Positions 1-5,424 of a stretch of 5,424 nucleotides of DNA are shown in pieces. Positions within the stretch are counted from its first letter, which is position 1, and each line of letters begins with the position of its first letter. Both the position numbers and the translations under genes were made by a program. The notes beneath the pieces are model-generated. The model was given only the letters and a program-made list of their open reading frames with translations. It ran no database searches and was not told the DNA's origin. Source of the stretch: Pseudomonas sp. (GTDB lineage: Bacteria > Pseudomonadota > Gammaproteobacteria > Pseudomonadales > Pseudomonadaceae); NCBI GenBank assembly GCA_003525045.1, contig DQGF01000014.1, positions 1 through 5,424 of the forward strand, written 5' to 3'.

Positions 1-23
1 GGGCAGGAGGGAAAGGGGCGGGG
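1..23 (+). other. G-rich tract with G-quadruplex motif
   Basis: Four G runs lie close together: G at 1-3, 9-11, 15-18 and 20-23, separated by 5, 3 and 1 bases. This fits the usual G3+N1-7 quadruplex pattern on the plus strand. It sits directly beyond the T-tract of the leftward terminator, so it would be C-rich in any read-through transcript from the minus strand. Folding and function are unproven, and the tract touches the window edge, so its full extent is unknown. Confidence 0.3.
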
Positions 24-24
24 T

Positions 25-63
25 AAAAAAAACCGGCCCGCTCCATGATGGCAAGCGGGCCGG
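25..63 (-). terminator. Intrinsic terminator after the GabP-like permease
   Basis: Bases 33-42 (CCGGCCCGCT) pair perfectly with 54-63 (AGCGGGCCGG), giving a 10-base-pair GC-rich stem with an 11-base loop. Read on the minus strand, the stem is followed at once by eight T residues (the A run at 25-32 on the plus strand). The plus-strand side has no T run, so the element should act only on leftward transcripts. It lies about 60 bases beyond the permease stop codon and likely ends the creatininase-permease unit. Confidence 0.9.
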
Positions 64-124
64 AAAGAGGTGAAAGGTCAATCGTCGATGCGCGGTTTAA
101 ACGAGCCATCGAGCGTTTGTTTGT

Positions 125-1504
125 TCAAGCCAACTCGGCTTTCGGCAGGGGGCTCTTCCTGGCGTTAAAGATTGCACCCATACAGACTATGGAAAGGGTC
201 AGTGCACCGGTAGCAATCACTTCCATGCGGTGTTCCGGCAAAATCAACATAACCACCAGAATGCTCAAGATACTGAAGATCACCAGATAACTGAGCCAAG
301 GGTAAAACCACATCTTGAAGGCGATCGGCTGTCCCGAAGCATTCATTTTTTTGCGCAGTATCAATTGCGAAACAGCAATGGCCAGGTAGACCAGCAGTGC
401 AACGGCGCCCGAAGTGGCCAACAGGAAGGAGAACACTTCGTTGGGTGCAAAATAGTTCAGCGCTGTGGTCAGGAAGCCCACTGCCGTACTGGCCAGCACC
501 GCAAAATAAGGCACCCCTGACGATGAAGTTTTTTGCAGTACTCGAGGACCATCCCCGCGTTTGCTCAAGGAGAAAACCATGCGCGAGGCGGTGTAAATGG
601 CCGAGTTCAGGCAACTGGCTACGGCGATCAACACAACGATATCTACAATCATTTTCGCGTAGGGGATATTCATCAACTCAAGCGCCCGCTGATAAGAGCC
701 GACCTGCACCAGCATCGGGTCGTTCCAGGGGACGATGGAGACAATGAGGAACACCGAAACAATGTAGAAAATCCCCATGCGCCAGACGACGGAGTTTGTC
801 GCGCGGGTAATCTGCTTTGACGGGTTTTGCGATTCAGCGGCTGCAATCGTAACGATTTCCGTGCCCATGAAGCTGAACACAGTGGTGAGCATCGCACCGA
901 CCACGGCGGTCATGCCATTGGGCATGAAGCCACCAAACTCATGGCTCAATTGCACCACACCACTGACGGTCGTATCAGGCAAGGCACCTGCCAGGGCCAG
1001 CGCGCCAAGCGCGATAAAGCCCAGTACCGCAATGACCTTGAGCATGGCGAACCAGAATTCGAACTCGCCGTAACGAGCGACACTGAACAGGTTTGTCAGC
1101 GTCAGCAGGCCAGTGACCGCTATCGCAAACTCCCAGGTCTGGATGGAGGGGAACCAGGCGTTCAGAATGGCCGCGGCGGCAATGGCTTCGATGGGAATGA
1201 CCAGCACCCAGAACCACCAGTACAGCCAGCCGATGGTAAAGCCGGCGCTGCGTCCCATTGCGCGCTCGGCATAGGTCGAAAATGAACCGGTGTCCGGCGA
1301 GGCCACGGCCATTTCTCCGAGCATGCGCATGACCAGGACGACCAGGGTGCCGGACATAATGTAAGCCAGGATCGCTGCCGGGCCAGCGGAGGCGATGGCA
1401 TGTCCCGAGCCGATGAACAGGCCGGCACCGATGGCGCCGGCAATGGAGAGCATGGTGACGTGACGCTGCTTGAGCCCTGGGGCCAATGTAGAGGTGCTGG
1501 ACAT
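125..1504 (-). CDS. gabP: GabP-like amino acid permease (APC superfamily)
   Basis: This is a 459-residue inner-membrane amino acid transporter of the APC superfamily, amino acid transporter (AAT) family, of the usual length with about 12 hydrophobic segments. It closely resembles E. coli GabP (4-aminobutyrate:H+ symporter) as I recall it. Shared blocks are the N-terminal LKxRHVTMLSIAG (11-23), the glycine-rich GAIGAGLFIGSG (23-34) of TM1, PDTGSFSTYA (70-79), IGWLYWWFWVLVIP (91-104), YGEFEFW (145-151), FSFMGTEIVTIAAAES (210-225), RATNSVVWR (234-242) and SCLNSAIYTASRM (297-309). The start is supported by AAGGGT, eight bases before the ATG on the minus strand, and by alignment to the GabP N-terminus. 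It lies 77 bases downstream of the creatininase gene on the same strand with no terminator between, so they are probably cotranscribed. The family call is firm. The substrate is not: pseudomonads carry several GabP paralogues, and this one's position suggests a compound linked to creatinine/creatine metabolism. Confidence 0.88.
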   Translation of the reverse strand: MSSTSTLAPGLKQRHVTMLSIAGAIGAGLFIGSGHAIASAGPAAILAYIMSGTLVVLVMRMLGEMAVASPDTGSFSTYAERAMGRSAGFTIGWLYWWFWVLVIPIEAIAAAAILNAWFPSIQTWEFAIAVTGLLTLTNLFSVARYGEFEFWFAMLKVIAVLGFIALGALALAGALPDTTVSGVVQLSHEFGGFMPNGMTAVVGAMLTTVFSFMGTEIVTIAAAESQNPSKQITRATNSVVWRMGIFYIVSVFLIVSIVPWNDPMLVQVGSYQRALELMNIPYAKMIVDIVVLIAVASCLNSAIYTASRMVFSLSKRGDGPRVLQKTSSSGVPYFAVLASTAVGFLTTALNYFAPNEVFSFLLATSGAVALLVYLAIAVSQLILRKKMNASGQPIAFKMWFYPWLSYLVIFSILSILVVMLILPEHRMEVIATGALTLSIVCMGAIFNARKSPLPKAELA

Positions 1505-1510
1505 GAGACG

Positions 1511-1518
1511 TACCCTTT
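1511..1518 (-). promoter_or_regulatory. Ribosome binding site of the GabP-like permease
   Basis: On the minus strand this reads AAAGGGTA, with the GGG eight bases before the ATG at 1504-1502. It is a modest Shine-Dalgarno match in a good position and supports the chosen start. Confidence 0.55.
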
Positions 1519-1580
1519 TTATTATGTTTTGGAGGGTGCAGCATTAACGGTGGGTTGTTGTTTGCACGCCCTTGTGCTCT

Positions 1581-2363
1581 TCAAGTTGTTAAATCAAAGG
1601 CCTCCCTGACGGCGGCGCTGATACCGGAGACACAGACGTCCAGTATCAACTCGCCTTTCTCGCGACTGGAGCCTTTAGGGGAAGACAGCGTTCCGCAAGC
1701 CGGGGTGCGCTCCGGGATGATGGGAAACACGTCATAAGGTGGAAAACGGGCAGGAGGATGATCAACGGCGCGACTCAGATCGACCTTGTCCGGGTGAAGC
1801 GCCAGCATCAGCGAAGTTTCAAACACTCCACCATGTTCTATATCCCAGCCGAGGAAGCCTTCGGGATACAGCTGTTTGATGACGCCAGGATCGTTAACGA
1901 AGTCCCAATAAGACAACACGACAACTTTGAAGTCATTGATGCCGCCATAACGAAGTTCTCGAAGTGCCAGGTCAATGCCCTCGACAATGAACATCGAGTT
2001 TTCATAGTGACCGTTCATCATCACCAGTTTGCGTGCGCCATGGCGTGCAAGTTCTCGGATGATGTCCTGCACGGTATGGGTCAGCGTCGCGCCATCGAGA
2101 CTGGTCGTTCCGGGAAAGTGGTTGCCGCCTCCTGATTTCTGCTGGGATTTGTAGCCGTAGGCCAGCGCAGGCAACACCAGGCCGCTGACATTTTGCGCGA
2201 CCGCCTTGCATATCGCGGTCGGCAGCAGCACATCGACTTCCATGCACATGTGATGGCCATGCTGTTCCAAGGCGCCCACTGGCAGAAAGATCGGGCAGCC
2301 GGTAGCGACCTTCTCTGCATACTCTGGCCAGGTGAGTTCGCCAATAACGACGCTGTTGTTCAT
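1581..2363 (-). CDS. crnA: Creatininase (creatinine amidohydrolase)
   Basis: This 260-residue cytoplasmic enzyme reversibly hydrolyses creatinine to creatine, the first step of the creatinine-creatine-sarcosine route. It belongs to the creatininase family, which forms hexamers with two divalent metals per subunit. Compared with the P. putida enzyme from memory, it is nearly collinear with one residue missing near position 23. The metal ligands appear intact: E33 and H35 in the LEQHGHH block, D44, H119 in MMNGHYEN, and E121. Y120, W153, W173 and H177 (in LGWDIEHGG) match the residues known around the active site. Other diagnostic stretches are YGYKSQQKSGGGNHFPGTTS (69-88) and HPPARFPPYDVFP (202-214). 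Conservation of the tryptophan lid and pocket favours true creatininase over the broader family (MftE-like, formamide or guanine-derivative hydrolases). It is the first gene of the leftward unit, preceded by AAGAGAG seven bases before its ATG. Confidence 0.93.
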   Translation of the reverse strand: MNNSVVIGELTWPEYAEKVATGCPIFLPVGALEQHGHHMCMEVDVLLPTAICKAVAQNVSGLVLPALAYGYKSQQKSGGGNHFPGTTSLDGATLTHTVQDIIRELARHGARKLVMMNGHYENSMFIVEGIDLALRELRYGGINDFKVVVLSYWDFVNDPGVIKQLYPEGFLGWDIEHGGVFETSLMLALHPDKVDLSRAVDHPPARFPPYDVFPIIPERTPACGTLSSPKGSSREKGELILDVCVSGISAAVREAFDLTT

Positions 2364-2370
2364 CTACACA

Positions 2371-2377
2371 CTCTCTT
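2371..2377 (-). promoter_or_regulatory. Ribosome binding site of the creatininase gene
   Basis: On the minus strand this reads AAGAGAG, ending seven bases before the ATG at 2363-2361. It supports the start, and no other in-frame start precedes it. Confidence 0.6.
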
Positions 2378-2480
2378 AAGTGATTGATCTGGAGGCGTTT
2401 GCCGTTCCTCTGACCGACCGTTTGCACGGAAGGAATCGAAAGTAGCGCATAGAACGATTCGATCAGATCGGGAGGGCATC

Positions 2481-2494
2481 GATTTGTCCAAATC
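2481..2494. promoter_or_regulatory. 14-base palindrome, candidate operator
   Basis: GATTTG (2481-2486) and CAAATC (2489-2494) form a perfect inverted repeat with a two-base centre. It lies 10 bases upstream of the TTGACA at 2505. Size and symmetry suit a dimeric helix-turn-helix regulator (GntR, TetR or LysR type), but none can be named from the sequence. Confidence 0.4.
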
Positions 2495-2504
2495 CGACCC
2501 GCAA

Positions 2505-2535
2505 TTGACAAAACACCCTCTGATTTGGCTTTTAT
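2505..2535 (+). promoter_or_regulatory. Possible sigma-70 promoter for the ABC importer operon
   Basis: A perfect -35 hexamer, TTGACA (2505-2510), is followed after 19 bases by TTTTAT (2530-2535), which matches four of six -10 positions. The spacing is longer than the ideal 17. If used, it would give a leader of about 200 bases that includes the long hairpin at 2637-2668. The -10 is weak, so this is tentative. Confidence 0.3.
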
Positions 2536-2636
2536 GACAGGGTCGGGGGTGGCCAAGAGGGGGCGATGGGTCGGATCTGACAAACTTCAGGTCGGACGCG
2601 TACAAAAACGGGTGATGGCGATCTGCTGCAATGCTA

Positions 2637-2668
2637 ACTGCCAGCCAATGATGCGTGTGGCTGGCAGT
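2637..2668. repeat. Perfect 11-base inverted repeat in the leader
   Basis: ACTGCCAGCCA (2637-2647) is exactly mirrored by TGGCTGGCAGT (2658-2668) across a 10-base spacer. In RNA it would form an 11-base-pair, mostly GC stem. No T run follows on either strand, so it is not a typical intrinsic terminator. It could be an operator (half-sites two DNA turns apart centre to centre) or an mRNA leader hairpin, ending 73 bases before the binding-protein start. Confidence 0.75.
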
Positions 2669-2728
2669 GCAACCAGCAAGCGGCAAGACCACAAGGACGA
2701 GAAGGACAGAGGCAACTTTCCATCATCC

Positions 2729-2735
2729 GGGAGAG
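2729..2735 (+). promoter_or_regulatory. Ribosome binding site that sets the binding-protein start
   Basis: GGGAGAG ends six bases before the ATG at 2742. It favours this start over the in-frame ATG at 2655, which lies inside the inverted repeat's spacer and would put 29 extra charged residues before the Tat signal. Confidence 0.75.
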
Positions 2736-2741
2736 ACAATA

Positions 2742-3869
2742 ATGAACAATCGCATCGACCTTTCACGCCGTACCTTCCTCAAGACTACCAGCATCCTGGC
2801 AGGCACTGCGGCGCTTTCCGGTTTGCTGCCGTTGAGGAGCTTTGCCGCAGCGGAAAAAGAATTGGTGATCCTGGCCTGGGCCGGACACGCCGAGCCGGAC
2901 ATCGTCGCCGATTTCGAACGTCAGTATGGGGTCAAGGTCAGGGCCAAGTACTACACCGGTGGCGACAACATGCTGGGGCTGATCTCGCAATCGCCGCCCG
3001 GCACTTTCGATCTGATCCTGTCCGACGCCGAATATGTACAGCAACTCAATGCCGCCGAATACATCGAACAACTCGACCCGGCAGACTACCCCTTCGACGA
3101 CTTCTATCCGGAGTTCCAGCACTTTCCCGGTCACTGGCAAGGGGACAAACTCTATTCCGTGCTGATTCGCTTCGGCTTTCTCGGCATCGCCTACAACACC
3201 CAGCTCGTGCCCGAAGCCAAGGTGCGCACCTACGATGTGTTCTGGGATGAAAGCCTCAAGGGCAAGGTCGGACACTTCGACTGGCACCTGCCGAACCTGG
3301 GGCAGATCAGTTTGCTCAATGGCAATGCCCGCCCTTACGACATCGATGCCGGGCAGTGGAAAGCCGTCCAGCAGAAGATGATGAGCCTGCGCCCGCAGAT
3401 CGGTGGCTTCTTCGATTACGGTGGCACCTTCTCTTCCCTGAAAAACGGGCAGATCCATGCCATGTGCGGTATCGGCGACTGGATCACCGGGGTCTTGCAG
3501 CGCGCCGGCGCACCGGTGAAAACCGTGATCCCAGAAGAGGGCGGGTTGCAATGGACGGAGTCCTACTGCATTGCCAGAAAAGCCCATAGTCCGGACTTGG
3601 CGAAGAAGTTCATCCAATACATCACCTCACCCCAAGGCCAGGTCAAGTCGGCGAAGATGGCTGCCTACCCGGCGCTGATCCCGAGTCAAAAAGGTTGGGA
3701 GCTGCTCAACCAGACCGATCCCGCCGAAGCCAAGCGCCAGGGCATGCTGCTGGGCCAGCGCAACGTCATGGATGATATCCGCGACGGTCGCATCAAGTAC
3801 CGCGAACTCCCGGTCCGGCAGAGCCTGGATGAGTGGAACGACTTCTGGTCGCAATACAAGGGTGCCTGA
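2742..3869 (+). CDS. PotD-like ABC transporter solute-binding protein, Tat-exported
   Basis: This 375-residue periplasmic binding protein belongs to the spermidine/putrescine-type family (extracellular solute-binding protein family 1). It would capture the substrate and deliver it to the two permeases encoded just downstream. The N-terminus is a clear twin-arginine signal: SRRTFLK at 8-14, a hydrophobic stretch at 16-31, and a likely cleavage after the AAA at 35-37. Mature features typical of the family are LVILAWAGHAEPDIVADFE (41-59), FDLILSDAEYVQ (89-100), the hinge-like IRFGFLGIAYNTQ (142-154), and EEGGLQWTESYCIARKAH (265-282) followed by a helix ending in TSPQGQ. W271 and E273 appear to fall where E. 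coli PotD has the ligand-binding Trp255 and Asp257, which suggests a cationic amine or guanidino ligand. The start is set by GGGAGAG and by the Tat signal. The exact substrate is unknown; polyamines, creatine/creatinine or related amines are all possible. Confidence 0.9.
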   Translation: MNNRIDLSRRTFLKTTSILAGTAALSGLLPLRSFAAAEKELVILAWAGHAEPDIVADFERQYGVKVRAKYYTGGDNMLGLISQSPPGTFDLILSDAEYVQQLNAAEYIEQLDPADYPFDDFYPEFQHFPGHWQGDKLYSVLIRFGFLGIAYNTQLVPEAKVRTYDVFWDESLKGKVGHFDWHLPNLGQISLLNGNARPYDIDAGQWKAVQQKMMSLRPQIGGFFDYGGTFSSLKNGQIHAMCGIGDWITGVLQRAGAPVKTVIPEEGGLQWTESYCIARKAHSPDLAKKFIQYITSPQGQVKSAKMAAYPALIPSQKGWELLNQTDPAEAKRQGMLLGQRNVMDDIRDGRIKYRELPVRQSLDEWNDFWSQYKGA

Positions 3870-3879
3870 CGAGACGCGT

Positions 3880-3887
3880 GGAGGTGG
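3880..3887 (+). promoter_or_regulatory. Ribosome binding site of the PotB-like permease
   Basis: GGAGGTGG lies just before the ATG at 3893 (GGAGG spaced eight bases). It decides the start against the in-frame ATG at 3833, which overlaps the end of the binding-protein gene and lacks a comparable site. Confidence 0.8.
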
Positions 3888-3892
3888 TCACA

Positions 3893-4810
3893 ATGATTTC
3901 AGACAAGCTAAAGACTTCACCGCCGGTGCTGACCGACAGCGCGCTGAGCCACCGGCGAGGCCACAAAAGAACAGTGCGCCTGCCCTGGTACGGCCTCAGC
4001 TTTTCGCTGCCGATCCTGATCTGGCAGTTGATCTTCTTTGTGTTCCCGCTGGCATTCCTGGTGGCGATCAGCTTCTGGCTGGTGCGCAACTTCCGGATGG
4101 TGCCGACGTTCGAGTGGCTGAACTGGAGCTACATGTTCAGCCGCGGCTTCTTTTGGGATGCCTACGTGCATACCCTGGCCATGGCGGCCGGCGCCACCGT
4201 GCTGGTGAGCCTGGTGGCTTTTCCCTGCGCTTATACGATCGCCTTCAAGTTTCGCGAGTCGACGAAACAGTTGCTGGTATTGCTGCTGATCACGCCGTTC
4301 TTCACCAGCTACCTGGTGCGCACCTATTCATGGCAGGTGTTCCTCAGCGATAACGGCATCTTCAATGCCGCGCTCGGTCTGCTCGGGCTGGAGCCGTTGG
4401 CGATGCTGAACACGACGTTCGGTACCTATGTCGGCTACTTCACGCTGTGCCTGCCCTTGGTGGTGTTGCTGCAGCTGTTCAGCCTGATGTACATCGATCG
4501 CTCGTTGATCGAGGCCGCGCACAACCTTGGCTGCGGACGACTGCGCACGGTCTTGCTGGTGGTGGTGCCATCGGCGCGGATCGGCATCGTGGTCGCGGCG
4601 CTGTTCTGCTTCATCCTGACCTTCGGCGATTTCGTCAGTCCGCTGTACCTGGGCGGAGGCCAGCCGCCGACCCTGAGCACCCTGATCACCGACACCACCA
4701 AGTCGGGCCAGCAATGGCCACGTGCGGCGGTGATCGCCACGATGATGATCCTGACGCTGCTGATCGCGGCCTTTGCTGCGGTCCGTTTCGCTTACCGGAG
4801 GCGCGCATGA
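3893..4810 (+). CDS. PotB-like ABC transporter permease
   Basis: This 305-residue inner-membrane subunit forms half of the translocation pore of a polyamine-type importer (binding-protein-dependent transport, BPD_transp_1 fold). After a basic N-terminal tail (to about 30) there are six hydrophobic segments, at about 35-62, 93-117, 126-146, 175-198, 222-246 and 274-298. The cytoplasmic EAA loop that docks on the ATPase is visible as EAAHNLGCG (207-215) followed by VVVP (223-226). FGDFVSPLYLGGG (244-256) and the ITPFFTSYLVRTYSW stretch (133-147) are typical of the PotB/YdcU branch. The gene starts 23 bases after the binding-protein stop, and its stop overlaps the next start (ATGA at 4807-4810), indicating translational coupling in one operon. 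Family and role are clear; the substrate is not. Confidence 0.92.
   Translation: MISDKLKTSPPVLTDSALSHRRGHKRTVRLPWYGLSFSLPILIWQLIFFVFPLAFLVAISFWLVRNFRMVPTFEWLNWSYMFSRGFFWDAYVHTLAMAAGATVLVSLVAFPCAYTIAFKFRESTKQLLVLLLITPFFTSYLVRTYSWQVFLSDNGIFNAALGLLGLEPLAMLNTTFGTYVGYFTLCLPLVVLLQLFSLMYIDRSLIEAAHNLGCGRLRTVLLVVVPSARIGIVVAALFCFILTFGDFVSPLYLGGGQPPTLSTLITDTTKSGQQWPRAAVIATMMILTLLIAAFAAVRFAYRRRA
4797..4801 (+). promoter_or_regulatory. Ribosome binding site of the PotC-like permease
   Basis: GGAGG lies inside the last codons of the upstream permease, five bases before the ATG at 4807. It fixes the start and fits coupled translation through the ATGA overlap. Confidence 0.75.
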
Positions 4811-5424
4811 ACGAGCATCGACTGATCAACTTCCTGCTGCGCAGCTTTGTCGTACTGGTGTTCATTTTCATCTTTACGCCCATTGCCGGCAGCTTCGTGT
4901 TTTCGTTCAACATCGACCGCTTTCCGTCGTTGCCCCTGGGCGGCTTCAGCCTGCACTGGTACCAGGCGATTGCGGCTGATCCGGCGGTCTGGCAGGCATT
5001 CAGCAACAGCCTGAAGGTGGGTGTGGTGGTGTCGCTGGTCTCAACCCTGCTCGGGTTCACCGCGGCTTACACCGACTTCCGTTACCAGTTCTTCGGCAAG
5101 TCGATCTACATGGCGCTGGCGCTGCTGCCACCGACCATTCCGGTGGTGATCATGGGCCTGGCCATGCTGGCCTTCCTGTCGCGGGTCGGGCTTTCCGGCG
5201 AGATTTACGCCGTAATGATCAGCCACATCGTGATGTGTGCGCCGTTCGCCATGGCGGTGATCAGGATGCGCCTGGCGCAGATGGACCCGAACATCGAGGC
5301 CGCGGCCTGGAACCTGGGGGCCAATCAGTGGAAGGCCATGCGCTATGTGATCCTGCCATTCACCGCACCGAGCATCTTTGCCGCGCTGTTCGTGACCATG
5401 GCGGTGTCCTTCGATGAGTTCGCC
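4807..5424 (+). CDS. PotC-like ABC transporter permease (partial, runs off the window)
   Basis: The second pore subunit of the importer is visible for 206 residues, without a stop before the window end. Family members run about 260-280 residues, so roughly 60-70 are missing. Hydrophobic segments occur at about 10-34, 69-88, 99-124, 132-152 and 181-200. The ATPase-docking EAA loop is intact: EAAAWNLGANQWKAMRYVILP at 164-184, with the conserved G171 and the L183-P184 pair. SFDEFA at the window edge matches the conserved SFDE/D motif of the PotC/YdcV branch. The start at the ATGA overlap has a strong ribosome binding site. Paired with the preceding permease, it would form a heterodimeric channel. 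The truncation comes from the window boundary, not from gene damage. Confidence 0.92.
   Translation, partial: MNEHRLINFLLRSFVVLVFIFIFTPIAGSFVFSFNIDRFPSLPLGGFSLHWYQAIAADPAVWQAFSNSLKVGVVVSLVSTLLGFTAAYTDFRYQFFGKSIYMALALLPPTIPVVIMGLAMLAFLSRVGLSGEIYAVMISHIVMCAPFAMAVIRMRLAQMDPNIEAAAWNLGANQWKAMRYVILPFTAPSIFAALFVTMAVSFDEFA

Larger units (their letters stand above)
2364..2741. promoter_or_regulatory. Divergent intergenic regulatory region
   Basis: This 378-base gap between two divergent start codons holds no convincing gene. It must contain promoters for both units. Visible structures are a GAATCG/CGATTC inverted pair (2433-2438 and 2455-2460), a 14-base palindrome (2481-2494), a possible plus-strand promoter (2505-2535), five GGTCGG or CCGACC hexamers between 2414 and 2595, and a long inverted repeat (2637-2668). 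The last 70 bases before the binding-protein gene are purine-rich, with AAGGAC repeated at 2693 and 2702. I found no convincing sigma-70 hexamer pair for the leftward unit and no sigma-54 site with correct spacing on either strand. No regulator gene lies in the window. Confidence 0.7.

Noticed and set aside
975..1544. 189-codon minus-strand frame overlapping the start of the GabP-like permease
   Set aside because: It is an out-of-frame shadow rich in His and Arg, while the overlapping permease frame has clear APC motifs.
1505..1580. AT-rich stretch before the GabP-like permease as an internal promoter (CATAAT-like hexamer on the minus strand)
   Set aside because: A -10-like hexamer is present, but no convincing -35 at proper spacing; cotranscription with creatininase is simpler.
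1544..1594. TTAAC/GTTAA inverted pair near the junction between creatininase and permease
   Set aside because: Only five bases per arm, widely spaced and partly inside the creatininase gene; it does not look like a terminator.
2658..2678. Possible sigma-54 promoter (TGGC...GC elements near the inverted repeat)
   Set aside because: The distances between the GG and GC elements are off by one or two bases from the strict spacing, and the match is explained by the inverted repeat.
2525..3250. 241-codon plus-strand frame overlapping the intergenic region and the binding-protein gene
   Set aside because: It overlaps the real gene in another frame, its protein is arginine- and glycine-rich shadow sequence, and it has no family resemblance.
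2763..3617. Long open frame (284 codons) on the minus strand opposite the binding-protein gene
   Set aside because: It lies wholly antisense to a gene with clear family motifs and shows no recognisable domain; such frames are common in GC-rich genomes.

Overview
The window looks like a chromosomal segment of a Pseudomonas-type gammaproteobacterium, probably of the P. fluorescens/P. putida group. I base this on the moderately high GC content, the codon usage, and a creatininase that closely matches the P. putida enzyme as I remember it. No database search was possible. I see no RNA genes, insertion sequences, CRISPR arrays or attachment sites.

The layout is two divergent transcription units around a regulatory gap of about 380 bases. 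Leftward from the gap run a creatininase gene (1581-2363, minus) and a GabP-like amino acid permease (125-1504, minus). The permease is followed by a strong intrinsic terminator at 25-63. A G-rich tract that fits a G-quadruplex motif lies at 1-23. Rightward from the gap run a Tat-exported PotD-like binding protein (2742-3869), a PotB-like permease (3893-4810) and a PotC-like permease (4807 to the window end, cut off). These last three are tightly packed, with a short gap and then an ATGA overlap, and are surely one operon. The ATPase of this importer is not in the window and would be expected just beyond the right edge.

The gap 2364-2741 has several unexplained elements: a perfect 11-base inverted repeat (2637-2668), a 14-base palindrome (2481-2494), five copies of GGTCGG/CCGACC, and a possible sigma-70 promoter with a perfect TTGACA.

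Taken together, the window looks like an uptake-and-hydrolysis module. The ABC importer and the GabP-like permease would bring in a small nitrogenous compound, and creatininase would interconvert creatinine and creatine in the cytoplasm. The link between the importer and creatinine/creatine or another guanidino compound is inference from gene neighbourhood only. The creatinase and sarcosine-oxidising steps needed to finish the pathway are not in the window.
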